A stretch of DNA of 52,709 bases from Caldilineaceae bacterium (GTDB taxonomy: Bacteria > Chloroflexota > Anaerolineae > Caldilineales > Caldilineaceae). The position numbers and the translations under genes are program-made. The notes below the pieces were generated by a model. That model saw only the letters and a list, made by a program, of their open reading frames with translations, was not told where the DNA came from and did not search any database. The stretch spans positions 1 through 52,709 of the forward strand of contig JAPKMW010000081.1 in NCBI GenBank assembly GCA_026645575.1. The letters are read 5' to 3'. Of this stretch, positions 7,696 to 14,605 are shown piece after piece (position 1 is the stretch's first letter; every line of letters starts with the position of its first letter).

Positions 7696-8487
7696 TTATG
7701 TTTCCGCGTGATATACATCTTCAATTGTGGCGTTGATCAACGCCACTGTTTCGGTAATGAGCGGGGCATGTTCGGGTTGGAGGGCGGGGCCAAGCAATTC
7801 CACAGTTGCGACATAGAGCTGTAACCCGGCGACCACCCGTTCGCGCAAGGAAGGGGGCCGGCCATCTACGTCGGCGACGCCAAAGGCAATGGCGCGCAAT
7901 TGACTCCACGCGGTTTCCGCACCGACCGCCGCCGCAACTTCGGTGAAAAAGCCATTATCACCAGAGATCAATACTCCGCGCTGGACTTTGACCACGTTAG
8001 ACAGGCCCCACGAAAGACCAAAGCTGGCGTTGAGTAACCGGCCAGGGTCACGCCGGCGTAACCCTTCTAGCCCCTTGTGTGCCTCTTCGATCCAGCCCAC
8101 CATCTGTTCACTGGCCCAGAGATCGGCCTTGTTTTGCAAGGCATCATCCCAAACAAAAGCATGGGCGCGGGCTTGGAGGGTGGCAAAGGTGTCGGCTCGG
8201 TCAATCAGCGTGCGCGCGATACGCAGGCCGGCTATCGTATTGGTGGCTTGCTCCGGATCGGTGAACCACTTTTCTACACGGCTGGGCGTCGCATTGCTCA
8301 CCACAACCAATACGTCATCCACCAGATGTGTGCCTACGCCATCCAGCGCGGCATTTTCCTCTGCAACAAAGCGCACCAGATCGACATCGCTGTAGGGGCC
8401 GGCGTCGCCCCGCGCATGGCTGCCCATGAGGACGAGCGCCTTCACAGCGGGTGCGTCAAACTGCTGGGCAAGCGTGATAAAGTCCAT
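7696..8487 (-). CDS. Nucleotidyltransferase-domain protein
   Basis: A 263-residue protein whose N-terminal third is a minimal nucleotidyltransferase fold: LMGSHARGDAGPYSDVDLV contains the GSxARG turn and the SDxDL metal-binding pair. The rest is helical, similar in layout to nucleotidyltransferases with a HEPN-like or kanamycin-type C-terminal domain. The substrate is unknown. The ATG at 8487 is chosen because GGGAG lies 9 bp upstream; the longer frame from 8607 has no supporting site and adds 40 residues outside the fold. It is convergent with the arl operon, separated by only 29 bp. Confidence 0.75.
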   Translation of the reverse strand: MDFITLAQQFDAPAVKALVLMGSHARGDAGPYSDVDLVRFVAEENAALDGVGTHLVDDVLVVVSNATPSRVEKWFTDPEQATNTIAGLRIARTLIDRADTFATLQARAHAFVWDDALQNKADLWASEQMVGWIEEAHKGLEGLRRRDPGRLLNASFGLSWGLSNVVKVQRGVLISGDNGFFTEVAAAVGAETAWSQLRAIAFGVADVDGRPPSLRERVVAGLQLYVATVELLGPALQPEHAPLITETVALINATIEDVYHAET

Positions 8488-8789
8488 CAGGTAAGCTCCC
8501 AATCGGATGAGAAGGAAGTATGAGAACGGATCGCTTGTCTTATTGTACGGTAGGTGGTAGGCGACCGCCAAAACGGCGCCGGTACGAGGGAGATGGGGCG
8601 GCGGCAAGCGCCGGTTGCCTGCGAGGCGCCTACAGGAAATGGCTCAAGCGGGACGTAGGGGTTTAACAGTCATCTTCTGGGAAGGTATGACCAGACAATC
8701 CTGTCGATCAGCGCGACCTTTCCGGAAGATTGGGCTGTCAACCCATTGGATTCCCGTTGACCCCAGGAAATCTATCGTTTGTCGTCAAA
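8488..8789. other. Intergenic stretch, no gene seen
   Basis: The region between the divergent nucleotidyltransferase gene and the peptide-cluster control region shows no supported open frame, no RNA gene I can recognise and no strong hairpin. It probably holds the upstream promoter of the minus-strand gene. Confidence 0.5.
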
Positions 8790-8857
8790 TTTAGTAGACA
8801 AATTGCCAAAAGTCTTAGAAAGCGCCCCTACATTTGCCCCTTGCGCCAGGGTACAAT
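8790..8857 (+). promoter_or_regulatory. Direct-repeat operator and promoter, peptide unit
   Basis: Two TAGA-centred repeats, TTTAGTAGACAAA (TAGA at 8795) and AGTCTTAGAAAGC (TAGA at 8816), are exactly 21 bp apart. A -10 hexamer TACAAT (8852-8857) begins exactly 36 bp after the second TAGA. No -35 hexamer is visible at the normal distance, as expected for an activator-dependent promoter. The same 21/36 geometry precedes the M50, thioredoxin and HlyD genes. It drives the three peptide genes starting at 8977. Confidence 0.7.
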
Positions 8858-8976
8858 AAGACCAACAGAGCGGACAGCAAAGAGCAAAGCAAACGAACAC
8901 AAATGAATGACTAGCTCAAAACTGACTGCTTCAATCATTAACTTCTGTAACAGTAACGAACGAAAGGAACCCAATC

Positions 8977-9129
8977 ATGTTGAACAAGAATGACTTCGCC
9001 CTGGAACAACTCGAACAACGTCTGGAAACATTGTGGATCTACGTCCCGTACCTGGCGACTTGTAGCAAGAAAGTTTGGTTCGTCACCATCTACTATCCTT
9101 GCCTCAAATGGCGCTGGATCTGGGTCTAA
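8977..9129 (+). CDS. Small two-cysteine aromatic peptide, copy 1
   Basis: A 50-residue peptide, too short for ordinary gene calling. Residues 1-19 form an amphipathic acidic leader-like helix (MLNKNDFALEQLEQRLETL). Residues 20-50 are extremely aromatic (Trp20, 34, 45, 47, 49; Tyr22, 25, 39, 40) and contain two cysteines, Cys29 in TCSKK and Cys42 in YYPC. GAAAGG lies 10 bp upstream of the ATG. The protein is identical to copy 3 although the genes differ at nine synonymous positions, so it is under selection. I infer a ribosomally made, processed and exported peptide with one disulfide, served by the protease, thioredoxin and exporter genes downstream. The activity (bacteriocin, signal or other) is unknown. 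Confidence 0.85.
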   Translation: MLNKNDFALEQLEQRLETLWIYVPYLATCSKKVWFVTIYYPCLKWRWIWV

Positions 9130-9195
9130 CCATCTACGCTAACCCATTACGTAACTAATAATTTCTACACATAATCTACACAAGGAGAGACAATC

Positions 9196-9348
9196 ATGTT
9201 GAACAAGAACGACTTTGCCCTGGAACAACTGGAACAGCGCCTGGAAACATTGTGGATCTACGTACCCTACGTCGCAACTTGCAGCAAGAAGGTTTTGTGG
9301 GTCACCATCTACTACCCCTGCATCAAATGGCGCTGGATCTGGGTCTAA
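9196..9348 (+). CDS. Small two-cysteine aromatic peptide, copy 2
   Basis: A 50-residue paralogue of the copies on either side. The leader (residues 1-25) is identical; differences are confined to the second half: L26V, W34L, F35W and L43I, all conservative, with W34/F35 changing to L/W. Cys29, Cys42, the YYPC turn and the KWRWIWV tail are unchanged. It follows the ribosome site AAGGAGAGACAATC, which is shared almost exactly with copy 3, so the repeated unit includes the translation signal. It is transcribed with copy 1 (66-bp gap). The antisense open frame over this gene has no supporting features. Confidence 0.85.
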   Translation: MLNKNDFALEQLEQRLETLWIYVPYVATCSKKVLWVTIYYPCIKWRWIWV

Positions 9349-9412
9349 TCGGCTAACGTAAGTTCGTAAATACACTCACTATCTATCTATTCATACACAA
9401 GGAGAGACAATT

Positions 9413-9565
9413 ATGTTGAACAAGAACGACTTTGCCCTGGAACAACTCGAACAGCGCCTGGAAACGTTGTGGATCTACGTACCATACCTGGCGACTTGCA
9501 GCAAGAAGGTTTGGTTCGTCACCATCTACTATCCTTGCCTCAAATGGCGCTGGATCTGGGTCTAA
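9413..9565 (+). CDS. Small two-cysteine aromatic peptide, copy 3
   Basis: A 50-residue peptide identical in sequence to copy 1. Codons differ at nine places, all silent (for example AAT/AAC at residue 5, TTC/TTT at 7, TGT/TGC at Cys29), and there is no amino-acid change, which argues strongly for a real, constrained coding sequence. The site AAGGAGAGACAATT precedes the ATG. It is the last gene of the unit; two hairpins with a T-run end the transcript at about 9689. Confidence 0.85.
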   Translation: MLNKNDFALEQLEQRLETLWIYVPYLATCSKKVWFVTIYYPCLKWRWIWV

Positions 9566-9618
9566 CCTGAGACAACAACTCGCAAAGGGGACTTGTGAAC
9601 GAGTTGAATCACCTATCG

Positions 9619-9689
9619 GTCTGCCGCTCCCCCCTGAGCGGCAGACACAAAAGAGGAACTTGCATCACGCAGGTTCCTCTTTTGTTTTT
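9619..9689 (+). terminator. Double-hairpin terminator after the peptide genes
   Basis: The first hairpin is GTCTGCCGCT (9619-9628) with AGCGGCAGAC (9637-9646). The second is AAAAGAGGAAC (9649-9659) with GTTCCTCTTTT (9673-9683), followed by GTTTTTG. The second is a strong intrinsic terminator and separates the peptide unit from the M50 unit. Confidence 0.85.
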
Positions 9690-9704
9690 GTGACCAGATT
9701 ACCC

Positions 9705-9760
9705 GCTCATAGCCGGTCCGTGACCGGCGTTGGGGCGCCGGTCACGGACCGGCTATGAGC
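9705..9760. repeat. Dispersed GC-rich palindrome, copy 1
   Basis: Two perfect 25-bp arms (9705-9729 and 9736-9760) with a 6-bp loop; the core is TAGCCGGTCCGTGACCGGCG. The same core, with different outer bases, recurs at 16322-16378. It lies between the peptide terminator and the M50 promoter. Confidence 0.85.
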
Positions 9761-9785
9761 GTGCTGTCTATCAGTAATCCGTCAA

Positions 9786-9853
9786 ACCGTTAGAGAAAGC
9801 GCCTGTTTTGATAGATTGTCGGTGTCGATTGCAGGTAAGGGAAAGGCTATACT
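9786..9853 (+). promoter_or_regulatory. Direct-repeat operator and promoter, M50 protease unit
   Basis: ACCGTTAGAGAAA (TAGA at 9791) and TTTGATAGATTG (TAGA at 9812) are 21 bp apart. TATACT (9848-9853) begins 36 bp after the second TAGA. The layout is identical to the other three units. The first repeat resembles a LytTR-type site (ACCGTTA), but the family of the regulator is only a suggestion. Confidence 0.75.
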
Positions 9854-9894
9854 TGGCCGTAGAAACGAATCACCAATTCAGAAGGAGTCTACCG

Positions 9895-11202
9895 ATGTCA
9901 CTAAGCCTCACCACCCAACTTGAACTCAACGCCGGCGCCCAGATCGTGGCGTTTGATAGCAGCACCCAAGGCAAAACCTATCGCGTCGAATTGACCGACG
10001 GTCGTCATTTTCAGGTGAATGAAAAGCTGTACCACCTGTTGGATGCCCTGCACACCGCCATGACCCTGCCCGACCTGGCCGCTGCTGTTCAGCAGCGCAC
10101 CGGTCAAACCGTGGCGCTGGATCAGTTGCAACAACTGGGCGCCCAATTGCTGGAGCAAGGTGTGGTGACGGAGAGCGGTAAGACCCCCGTGGCGACACCG
10201 ACCGACAACGGCTCGACTTCGTACTTGGGGCTGCACTACCGCAAGGATCTTCTCTCCCCGCAAACGTTGGCGCCGCTGGCCCGCTTATTGCAAGTCTGTT
10301 TTTATAAGGGACCCGCCGTCGTTTTGACAACCCTGATCGCCGGCGCCCACCTGTTGGCCTACCGAGAGATGGGCTTCCCGCCTAACATCGATATGACCAC
10401 GGTTTCCTGGCCGCTGCTCTACGGTGTGATTCTGGTCAGCATCTTCTTTCATGAACTGGGCCATCTGGCCGCCTGTCACCGCTGGGGATCACCCCATGGG
10501 CCGTTGGGCTTTGGCCTCTACTTCTTCAACCCGGTCTTTTATGTCGATGTGACGGCGGCGTGGCGGCTCAATCGCTTGCAACGAGCGGTGGTCGATGCCG
10601 GCGGGATCTACATTCAGTTGCTCTTTGCCCCACTCTGTCTGCTGCTCTTCTGGGCGACGCAAGACCCAACCTACCTGCTGGCAATTATGGTCATCGACCT
10701 GATTCTGATTGGCAACCTGGAACCCTTTATGAAGCTCGACGGCTACTGGCTGCTCTCGGACCTGACCGGTGTACCGAATCTCCATGCTCGCACCGGCGAA
10801 GCGGCGAAACGCATGTGGGGTTGGCTGTTGTGGCGCTTGGGCCGTCGCTCGGTTGCCCCGGCGACCACAGCCTTTAGTCAATGGGCCGGTTGGGTGCGGG
10901 TGGTCATCTTCACCTACATTGCGCTCTCAATTGCCCTGTGGCCGGTGCTGCTTGTCGCCATGTTGCCCTTGATGATCGACGCCTTCATGAGCTACCCGGC
11001 ACTCTGGCAAGGGGCGATGAGCGCCCTGGTTGAAGCAGGCGCAGCGGGGGATGCTGGCGCTATCGTCACCCAACTCAACGTCCTCTTCCTGCCGACCTTG
11101 ACCCTGCTCAACACGGCCTTCCTGCTCAAGATCGCCTGGAACCGCCGGCGGCAGAACCAAAAAGTTGCCGCTGCCCAACCCATGCAGATGCAACCGGCGT
11201 AA
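9895..11202 (+). CDS. Membrane zinc metalloprotease (M50) with N-terminal PqqD-like domain
   Basis: A 435-residue membrane protein. Residues 10-92 look like a PqqD-type RiPP-recognition element (beta strands, then helices around VNEKLYHLLDALH and LDQLQQLGAQLLEQGVV). A loop precedes membrane helices at about 137-158 and 172-193. The zinc motif HELGH is at 186-190, and the second M50 motif NLEPFMKLDGYWLLSD is at 274-289 with its Asp ligand. More helices follow at 240-272, 330-365 and 400-425. Family members accompany small peptides as processing proteases; here the leader of the 50-residue peptides is the likely substrate. The ATG at 9895 follows GAAGGAG; the longer frame from 9808 would include the -10 hexamer. 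It forms its own transcription unit. Confidence 0.85.
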   Translation: MSLSLTTQLELNAGAQIVAFDSSTQGKTYRVELTDGRHFQVNEKLYHLLDALHTAMTLPDLAAAVQQRTGQTVALDQLQQLGAQLLEQGVVTESGKTPVATPTDNGSTSYLGLHYRKDLLSPQTLAPLARLLQVCFYKGPAVVLTTLIAGAHLLAYREMGFPPNIDMTTVSWPLLYGVILVSIFFHELGHLAACHRWGSPHGPLGFGLYFFNPVFYVDVTAAWRLNRLQRAVVDAGGIYIQLLFAPLCLLLFWATQDPTYLLAIMVIDLILIGNLEPFMKLDGYWLLSDLTGVPNLHARTGEAAKRMWGWLLWRLGRRSVAPATTAFSQWAGWVRVVIFTYIALSIALWPVLLVAMLPLMIDAFMSYPALWQGAMSALVEAGAAGDAGAIVTQLNVLFLPTLTLLNTAFLLKIAWNRRRQNQKVAAAQPMQMQPA

Positions 11203-11235
11203 GTCAGTGGTAGTGAATGAATTCGACCCCTTTGA

Positions 11236-11285
11236 TGTACCAGCCAAACCTGCTTGCCCCAGGTTTGGCTGGTACATTTTTCTTT
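11236..11285 (+). terminator. Intrinsic terminator of the M50 unit
   Basis: TGTACCAGCCAAACCTG (11236-11252) pairs perfectly with CAGGTTTGGCTGGTACA (11260-11276). TTTTTCTTTTTC follows at once. Confidence 0.9.
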
Positions 11286-11305
11286 TTCTATGACGGCGCT
11301 GATAA

Positions 11306-11373
11306 AACGATAGAAATTTCGTTTATTTTCGTAGAAAACGGCTGTGGTTTTTGGCGGCGGCGCGTCCTATAAT
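11306..11373 (+). promoter_or_regulatory. Direct-repeat operator and promoter, thioredoxin-ABC unit
   Basis: AACGATAGAAATTT (TAGA at 11311) and TTTCGTAGAAAACG (TAGA at 11332) are 21 bp apart. A consensus TATAAT (11368-11373) starts 36 bp after the second TAGA. It matches the other three control regions and lies between the M50 terminator and the ATG at 11424. Confidence 0.75.
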
Positions 11374-11423
11374 GAAGTCATCAAAACAACCTGTGTAACC
11401 AACTTCGCTAGGAGATAAAGACC

Positions 11424-12026
11424 ATGATGAACTCAACACTCAACAATAACGCCGTTTTCAATCCCACGGTTAACAAACCATCGCTGACCAAGCGCATCGT
11501 CAAGATTATCGGCGTCATCATCGCAATCAGCATCTTACTGGTGGCTGCCTCCGCCATTCTCGCCACCTATGTGTGGAATGGCCTGGATGCAGGGCAACCG
11601 GCGCCGGCCATTCGCGCTTACGACCTCAATGGCAAGCCGATCAGCCTGGAGCAATATGCTGGCAAGCCGGTGATGTTGACCTTCTGGTCGCCCGACTGTG
11701 GCGCCTGTCGCGAAGAGTTGCCGGCGCTCCAAACCATCGCCGCCGACCCCAACGCCGAAGTCACGCTGGTGACAGTGGTTAGCAAGATGCCGGCAGCGGA
11801 TGTGCAACAATTTGTGACGGAAGCGGGCTTGACCTTCCCGGTGATTGTCGATGAAACGGGCCAAATTGCCCAGGATTATGAGATCACCGGCGTCCCGGTC
11901 AGCTATTTTATCAACCCCGACGGCCAGATCGACCACAGCATCATCGGCGCCGGCGGCGAAGGCGATTTACAAAACAATCTCTTTGCCTGGTTAAGCACTT
12001 GTAGCGTCGAAGAGGTGTGCAAGTAG
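11424..12026 (+). CDS. Membrane-anchored TlpA-like thioredoxin-fold protein
   Basis: A 200-residue protein with an N-terminal membrane anchor (about 25-52) and an extracytoplasmic AlkC-TSA/thioredoxin domain. The active site is FWSPDCGACREELPAL, with C-G-A-C at the start of the first helix, and the cis-Pro region is GVPVSYFINPDG. It is predicted to form, break or shuffle disulfides outside the membrane. In this cluster the obvious client is the Cys29-Cys42 pair of the small peptides. Two further cysteines lie at the C-terminus (TCSVEEVCK). The ATG has AGGAGATAAAGACC upstream. It is the first gene of an operon with the ABC ATPase and permease. Confidence 0.85.
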   Translation: MMNSTLNNNAVFNPTVNKPSLTKRIVKIIGVIIAISILLVAASAILATYVWNGLDAGQPAPAIRAYDLNGKPISLEQYAGKPVMLTFWSPDCGACREELPALQTIAADPNAEVTLVTVVSKMPAADVQQFVTEAGLTFPVIVDETGQIAQDYEITGVPVSYFINPDGQIDHSIIGAGGEGDLQNNLFAWLSTCSVEEVCK

Positions 12027-12028
12027 CG

Positions 12029-12087
12029 AGTGGCGAGTGGCGAGTGGCAACAACGATGCCGTCCCGTAGGGACGCTTGAATTTAGGA
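12029..12087. repeat. Short tandem word and half-copy of a dispersed repeat
   Basis: The word CGAGTGG occurs three times in a row from 12029. It is followed by one arm of the GTCCCGTAGGGAC repeat family (12061-12084, continuing into GCTTGAATTTAGG). The full two-armed versions are at 14253 and 37501. Confidence 0.7.
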
Positions 12088-12095
12088 GAGCAATC

Positions 12096-12905
12096 ATGAG
12101 TGGTTTGGTGATACCGCAGCGCAATTTGTACAAAAATGGTCAGGTGAATGGGCATGTGAATGGTCAGGTGAATGGTCAACTCAACGGCGCTCACCAGCGG
12201 GTGCGACCGGCGGTCTCTCGCCAACCGGTCATTGAGATCAGCGAAATGAGCAAGAGCTACCAGATGGGTGGTACAGCCGTTCATGCGCTGCGCGGTGTTT
12301 CCTTGACCATCGGCAGCGGCGAATATGTCGCCATTATCGGCGCTAGCGGGTCGGGCAAAAGCACCTTGATGAACATGATCGGCCTGCTTGACCGCCCGAC
12401 CACCGGCAGCTACCGGTTGCGCAACACCGAAGTGAGCCAGATGAGCAAGGCCGAATTAGCCACAGTGCGCAATCGGGAGATCGGCTTCATCTTCCAGCGC
12501 TTCCACCTGCTCCCCCGCACCAGCGCCCAGCGCCAGGTCGAGTTGCCGCTCTTCTACGCCGGTGTGCCGGCCCGCAACGCCGCCAAGATGGCGTTGGAAG
12601 CGCTCACCCGTGTCGGCCTGGGCGAACGGGCGCACCACCGTCCCGATGAACTCTCCGGCGGTCAGCAACAGCGGGTCGCCATCGCCCGTGCCCTGGTCAA
12701 CCGTCCCAGCCTGTTGCTGGCCGACGAACCGACCGGCGCCCTGGACTCGAAGACGGGCGAAGATGTGTTGCGCATCTTCAAGCAACTGCACGAGGGAGGC
12801 ATGACCATCGTCGTCGTCACCCACGACATGAGTGTCGCCAAGCGGGCGGAACGGACTGTCACCTTGAGTGACGGCAAGATCATTAAAGACGAATATAATA
12901 ATTAG
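12096..12905 (+). CDS. MacB/LolD-type ABC transporter ATP-binding protein
   Basis: A 269-residue ATPase of the MacB/LolD/FtsE type that powers mechanotransmission exporters rather than transport through a pore. Motifs are Walker A GASGSGKST, signature LSGGQQQRVAIA and Walker B LLLADEPTGALD, followed by THDMSVAKRAER. The N-terminus carries an unusual 40-residue extension with NGQVNGHVNGQVNGQLNG-type repeats before the domain begins at VIEISEMSKSY. The ATG at 12096 follows AGGAGAGCAATC; an upstream in-frame ATG at 12030 lies in repeat sequence. It works with the FtsX-like permease next to it and probably with the HlyD-like adaptor. Confidence 0.9.
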   Translation: MSGLVIPQRNLYKNGQVNGHVNGQVNGQLNGAHQRVRPAVSRQPVIEISEMSKSYQMGGTAVHALRGVSLTIGSGEYVAIIGASGSGKSTLMNMIGLLDRPTTGSYRLRNTEVSQMSKAELATVRNREIGFIFQRFHLLPRTSAQRQVELPLFYAGVPARNAAKMALEALTRVGLGERAHHRPDELSGGQQQRVAIARALVNRPSLLLADEPTGALDSKTGEDVLRIFKQLHEGGMTIVVVTHDMSVAKRAERTVTLSDGKIIKDEYNN

Positions 12906-12997
12906 TGGTCAACGGATAACGGTTACTTGTTAATCGGCAAGGGTTGCCCAATCTCTCTAATCTCTCAATCTCTGAATCTCTAGTGACGAGGTGTACG

Positions 12998-14221
12998 ATG
13001 AAAGCATTACGATACGCAAACGTGGCCTGGGAAAGCATCGCCGCCAATAAGATGCGTTCGCTCTTGACGATGTTGGGCTTGATTATCGGGGTCGCCTCGG
13101 TGTTGACCACCATCGGCATTGGTCGGGGCGCAGCGGTTGGCGTCACTCAAGAGATTGAAGGGCAGGGCATCAACACCCTGGTGATCTCCCCCAAAATGGA
13201 AAACATCACCGATAGCAGTTCGCTCACCTCTGGCGATGCTCGTGTGTTGGCCGATCCGCAGTTGCACCCGGAGATTGTCGCCGTGGCTTCGACCAATTCC
13301 GCCTTTCTGCGGGTGATCAATGGCGATGCCGCGATTGAAAGCCAGGTAACAGGCGCCACCGCCAACTATGCCGACGTGAAGAATCTCAAAGTGGCCCAAG
13401 GGCGCTTCTTCACGCCGGAAGAAGAAGCGAATCAACACCGAGTAGTCGTCCTATCGAGCATTGCCGCTACTGACCTCTTCAAGGGCGCCGATCCGATCGG
13501 TCAAAGCGTGCGCATTAACAACGAACCCTTTACGGTGGTCGGCGTCTTGAAGAAGAGCGGCGGCGATGACAGTGAATCGTACTTCCGCCCCATGTACACC
13601 CCGCTGGGCGTGGCCCAAAACCGGCTGATCAAAGCGGAACGCTATCGCGGCGAATATGTGGTTTCGGAAATTATGGTGCAGGTGGCCGATCGGGAATTGC
13701 TCAAATATGCCGAAAGCCAGGTGGAACAGACACTGCGCTTGCGCCATGATTTGGACGCCGGCCAGAAGAATGACTTTCACATTCTCAACCAAGCCCGCTT
13801 GCTAGAGATCGCCGGCAGCGTTGCCAATATGATGACGGCCCTGCTCGGCAGCATCGGCACAGTGAGCTTGTTGGTCGGTGGCATTGGCATCATGAACATC
13901 ATGCTCGTCTCCGTCACCGAACGCACCAGCGAGATCGGCCTGCGCAAAGCATTGGGCGCCCAAGATGGGGACATCCTGTTACAATTCTTGATTGAGGCCA
14001 TGGTTCTCTGTGCCTTTGGCAGCCTCATCGGCATCGGCTTGAGCTACAGCGTCAGCGTCTTGCTTAATGGCATCCCTGAATTTCCCTTTGACATTGTCCT
14101 CGAAGCGCCGGCCCTTTTCCTGGCTCTGGGCGTCGGGTTGTTCAGCGGCTTTGTCTTCGGCCTCTACCCCGCCATCCGCGCCACCCGTCTCGACCCAATT
14201 GAGGCGCTGCGGTATGAGTAA
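12998..14221 (+). CDS. MacB-like ABC transporter permease (FtsX family)
   Basis: A 407-residue permease with the MacB topology: one N-terminal helix (about 20-45, starting at [19 protein letters not shown]), a large extracytoplasmic MacB_PCD domain (to about 275) and three C-terminal helices (about 285-310, 335-360, 372-398) containing the FtsX signature [27 protein letters not shown]. The ATG at 12998 follows GACGAGGTG. The neighbouring ATPase and the distal HlyD-like gene make a MacAB-style export pump; peptides are plausible cargo given the cluster. The end of the operon is marked by the palindrome at 14253. Confidence 0.9.
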   Translation: [407 protein letters not shown]

Positions 14222-14252
14222 ATGATGATTTTTGTCAAAGAAGTCATCATAA

Positions 14253-14337
14253 AACCCGTCCCGTAGGGACGCATGAATTTAGAAGAGAGAACATCATTTT
14301 CTCCTCCCTAAACTCATGCGTCCCTACGGGACGGGTT
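14253..14337. repeat. Dispersed palindrome GTCCCGTAGGGAC family, full copy
   Basis: The 24-bp arm starting AACCCGTCCCGTAGGGACGC (14253-14276) is the reverse complement of 14314-14337. Both arms are bordered on the loop side by a TTTAG/CTAAA-type sequence. A second full copy is at 37501-37576 and a half copy at 12061. It could also terminate the permease transcript. Confidence 0.85.
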
Positions 14338-14491
14338 CACCGATCAACACTTTCTCGAAAATATTACAACTCAAACAGGTGATACGCCTCTCCTTTCTCG
14401 CTGCTTTCACCCTTGCTAATCTAAGCCCCTAAGTAACGACTGGCGCGCTCCTATCGTAGCGATCCTGTGTTACTCGATCCTGGCAATCACA

Positions 14492-14559
14492 ATTGATAGA
14501 AAACCACGACGAGTTGATAGAAAATTCCGTTCAATTGGGGGAGTAACTTCTGCTATCCT
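14492..14559 (+). promoter_or_regulatory. Direct-repeat operator and promoter, HlyD unit
   Basis: ATTGATAGAAAACC (TAGA at 14497) and GTTGATAGAAAATT (TAGA at 14518) are 21 bp apart. The hexamer TATCCT (14554-14559), preceded by TGC as an extended -10, begins 36 bp after the second TAGA. These are the two best-matched repeats of the family. The rest of the 14338-14605 gap shows nothing else. Confidence 0.75.
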
Positions 14560-14605
14560 TAGGGCAACAACAATCTGTACTACTGTAACTGTAGAGGAGC
14601 GCCTT

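Noticed and set aside
9139..9375. Antisense open frame across peptide copies 2 and its flanks
   Set aside because: It is the shadow of the peptide gene; no ribosome site, and the sense copies show silent-only changes that fix the coding strand.
9432..9758. 108-codon frame over peptide copy 3
   Set aside because: It runs through the terminator hairpins and the palindrome at 9705; out of frame with the conserved peptide.
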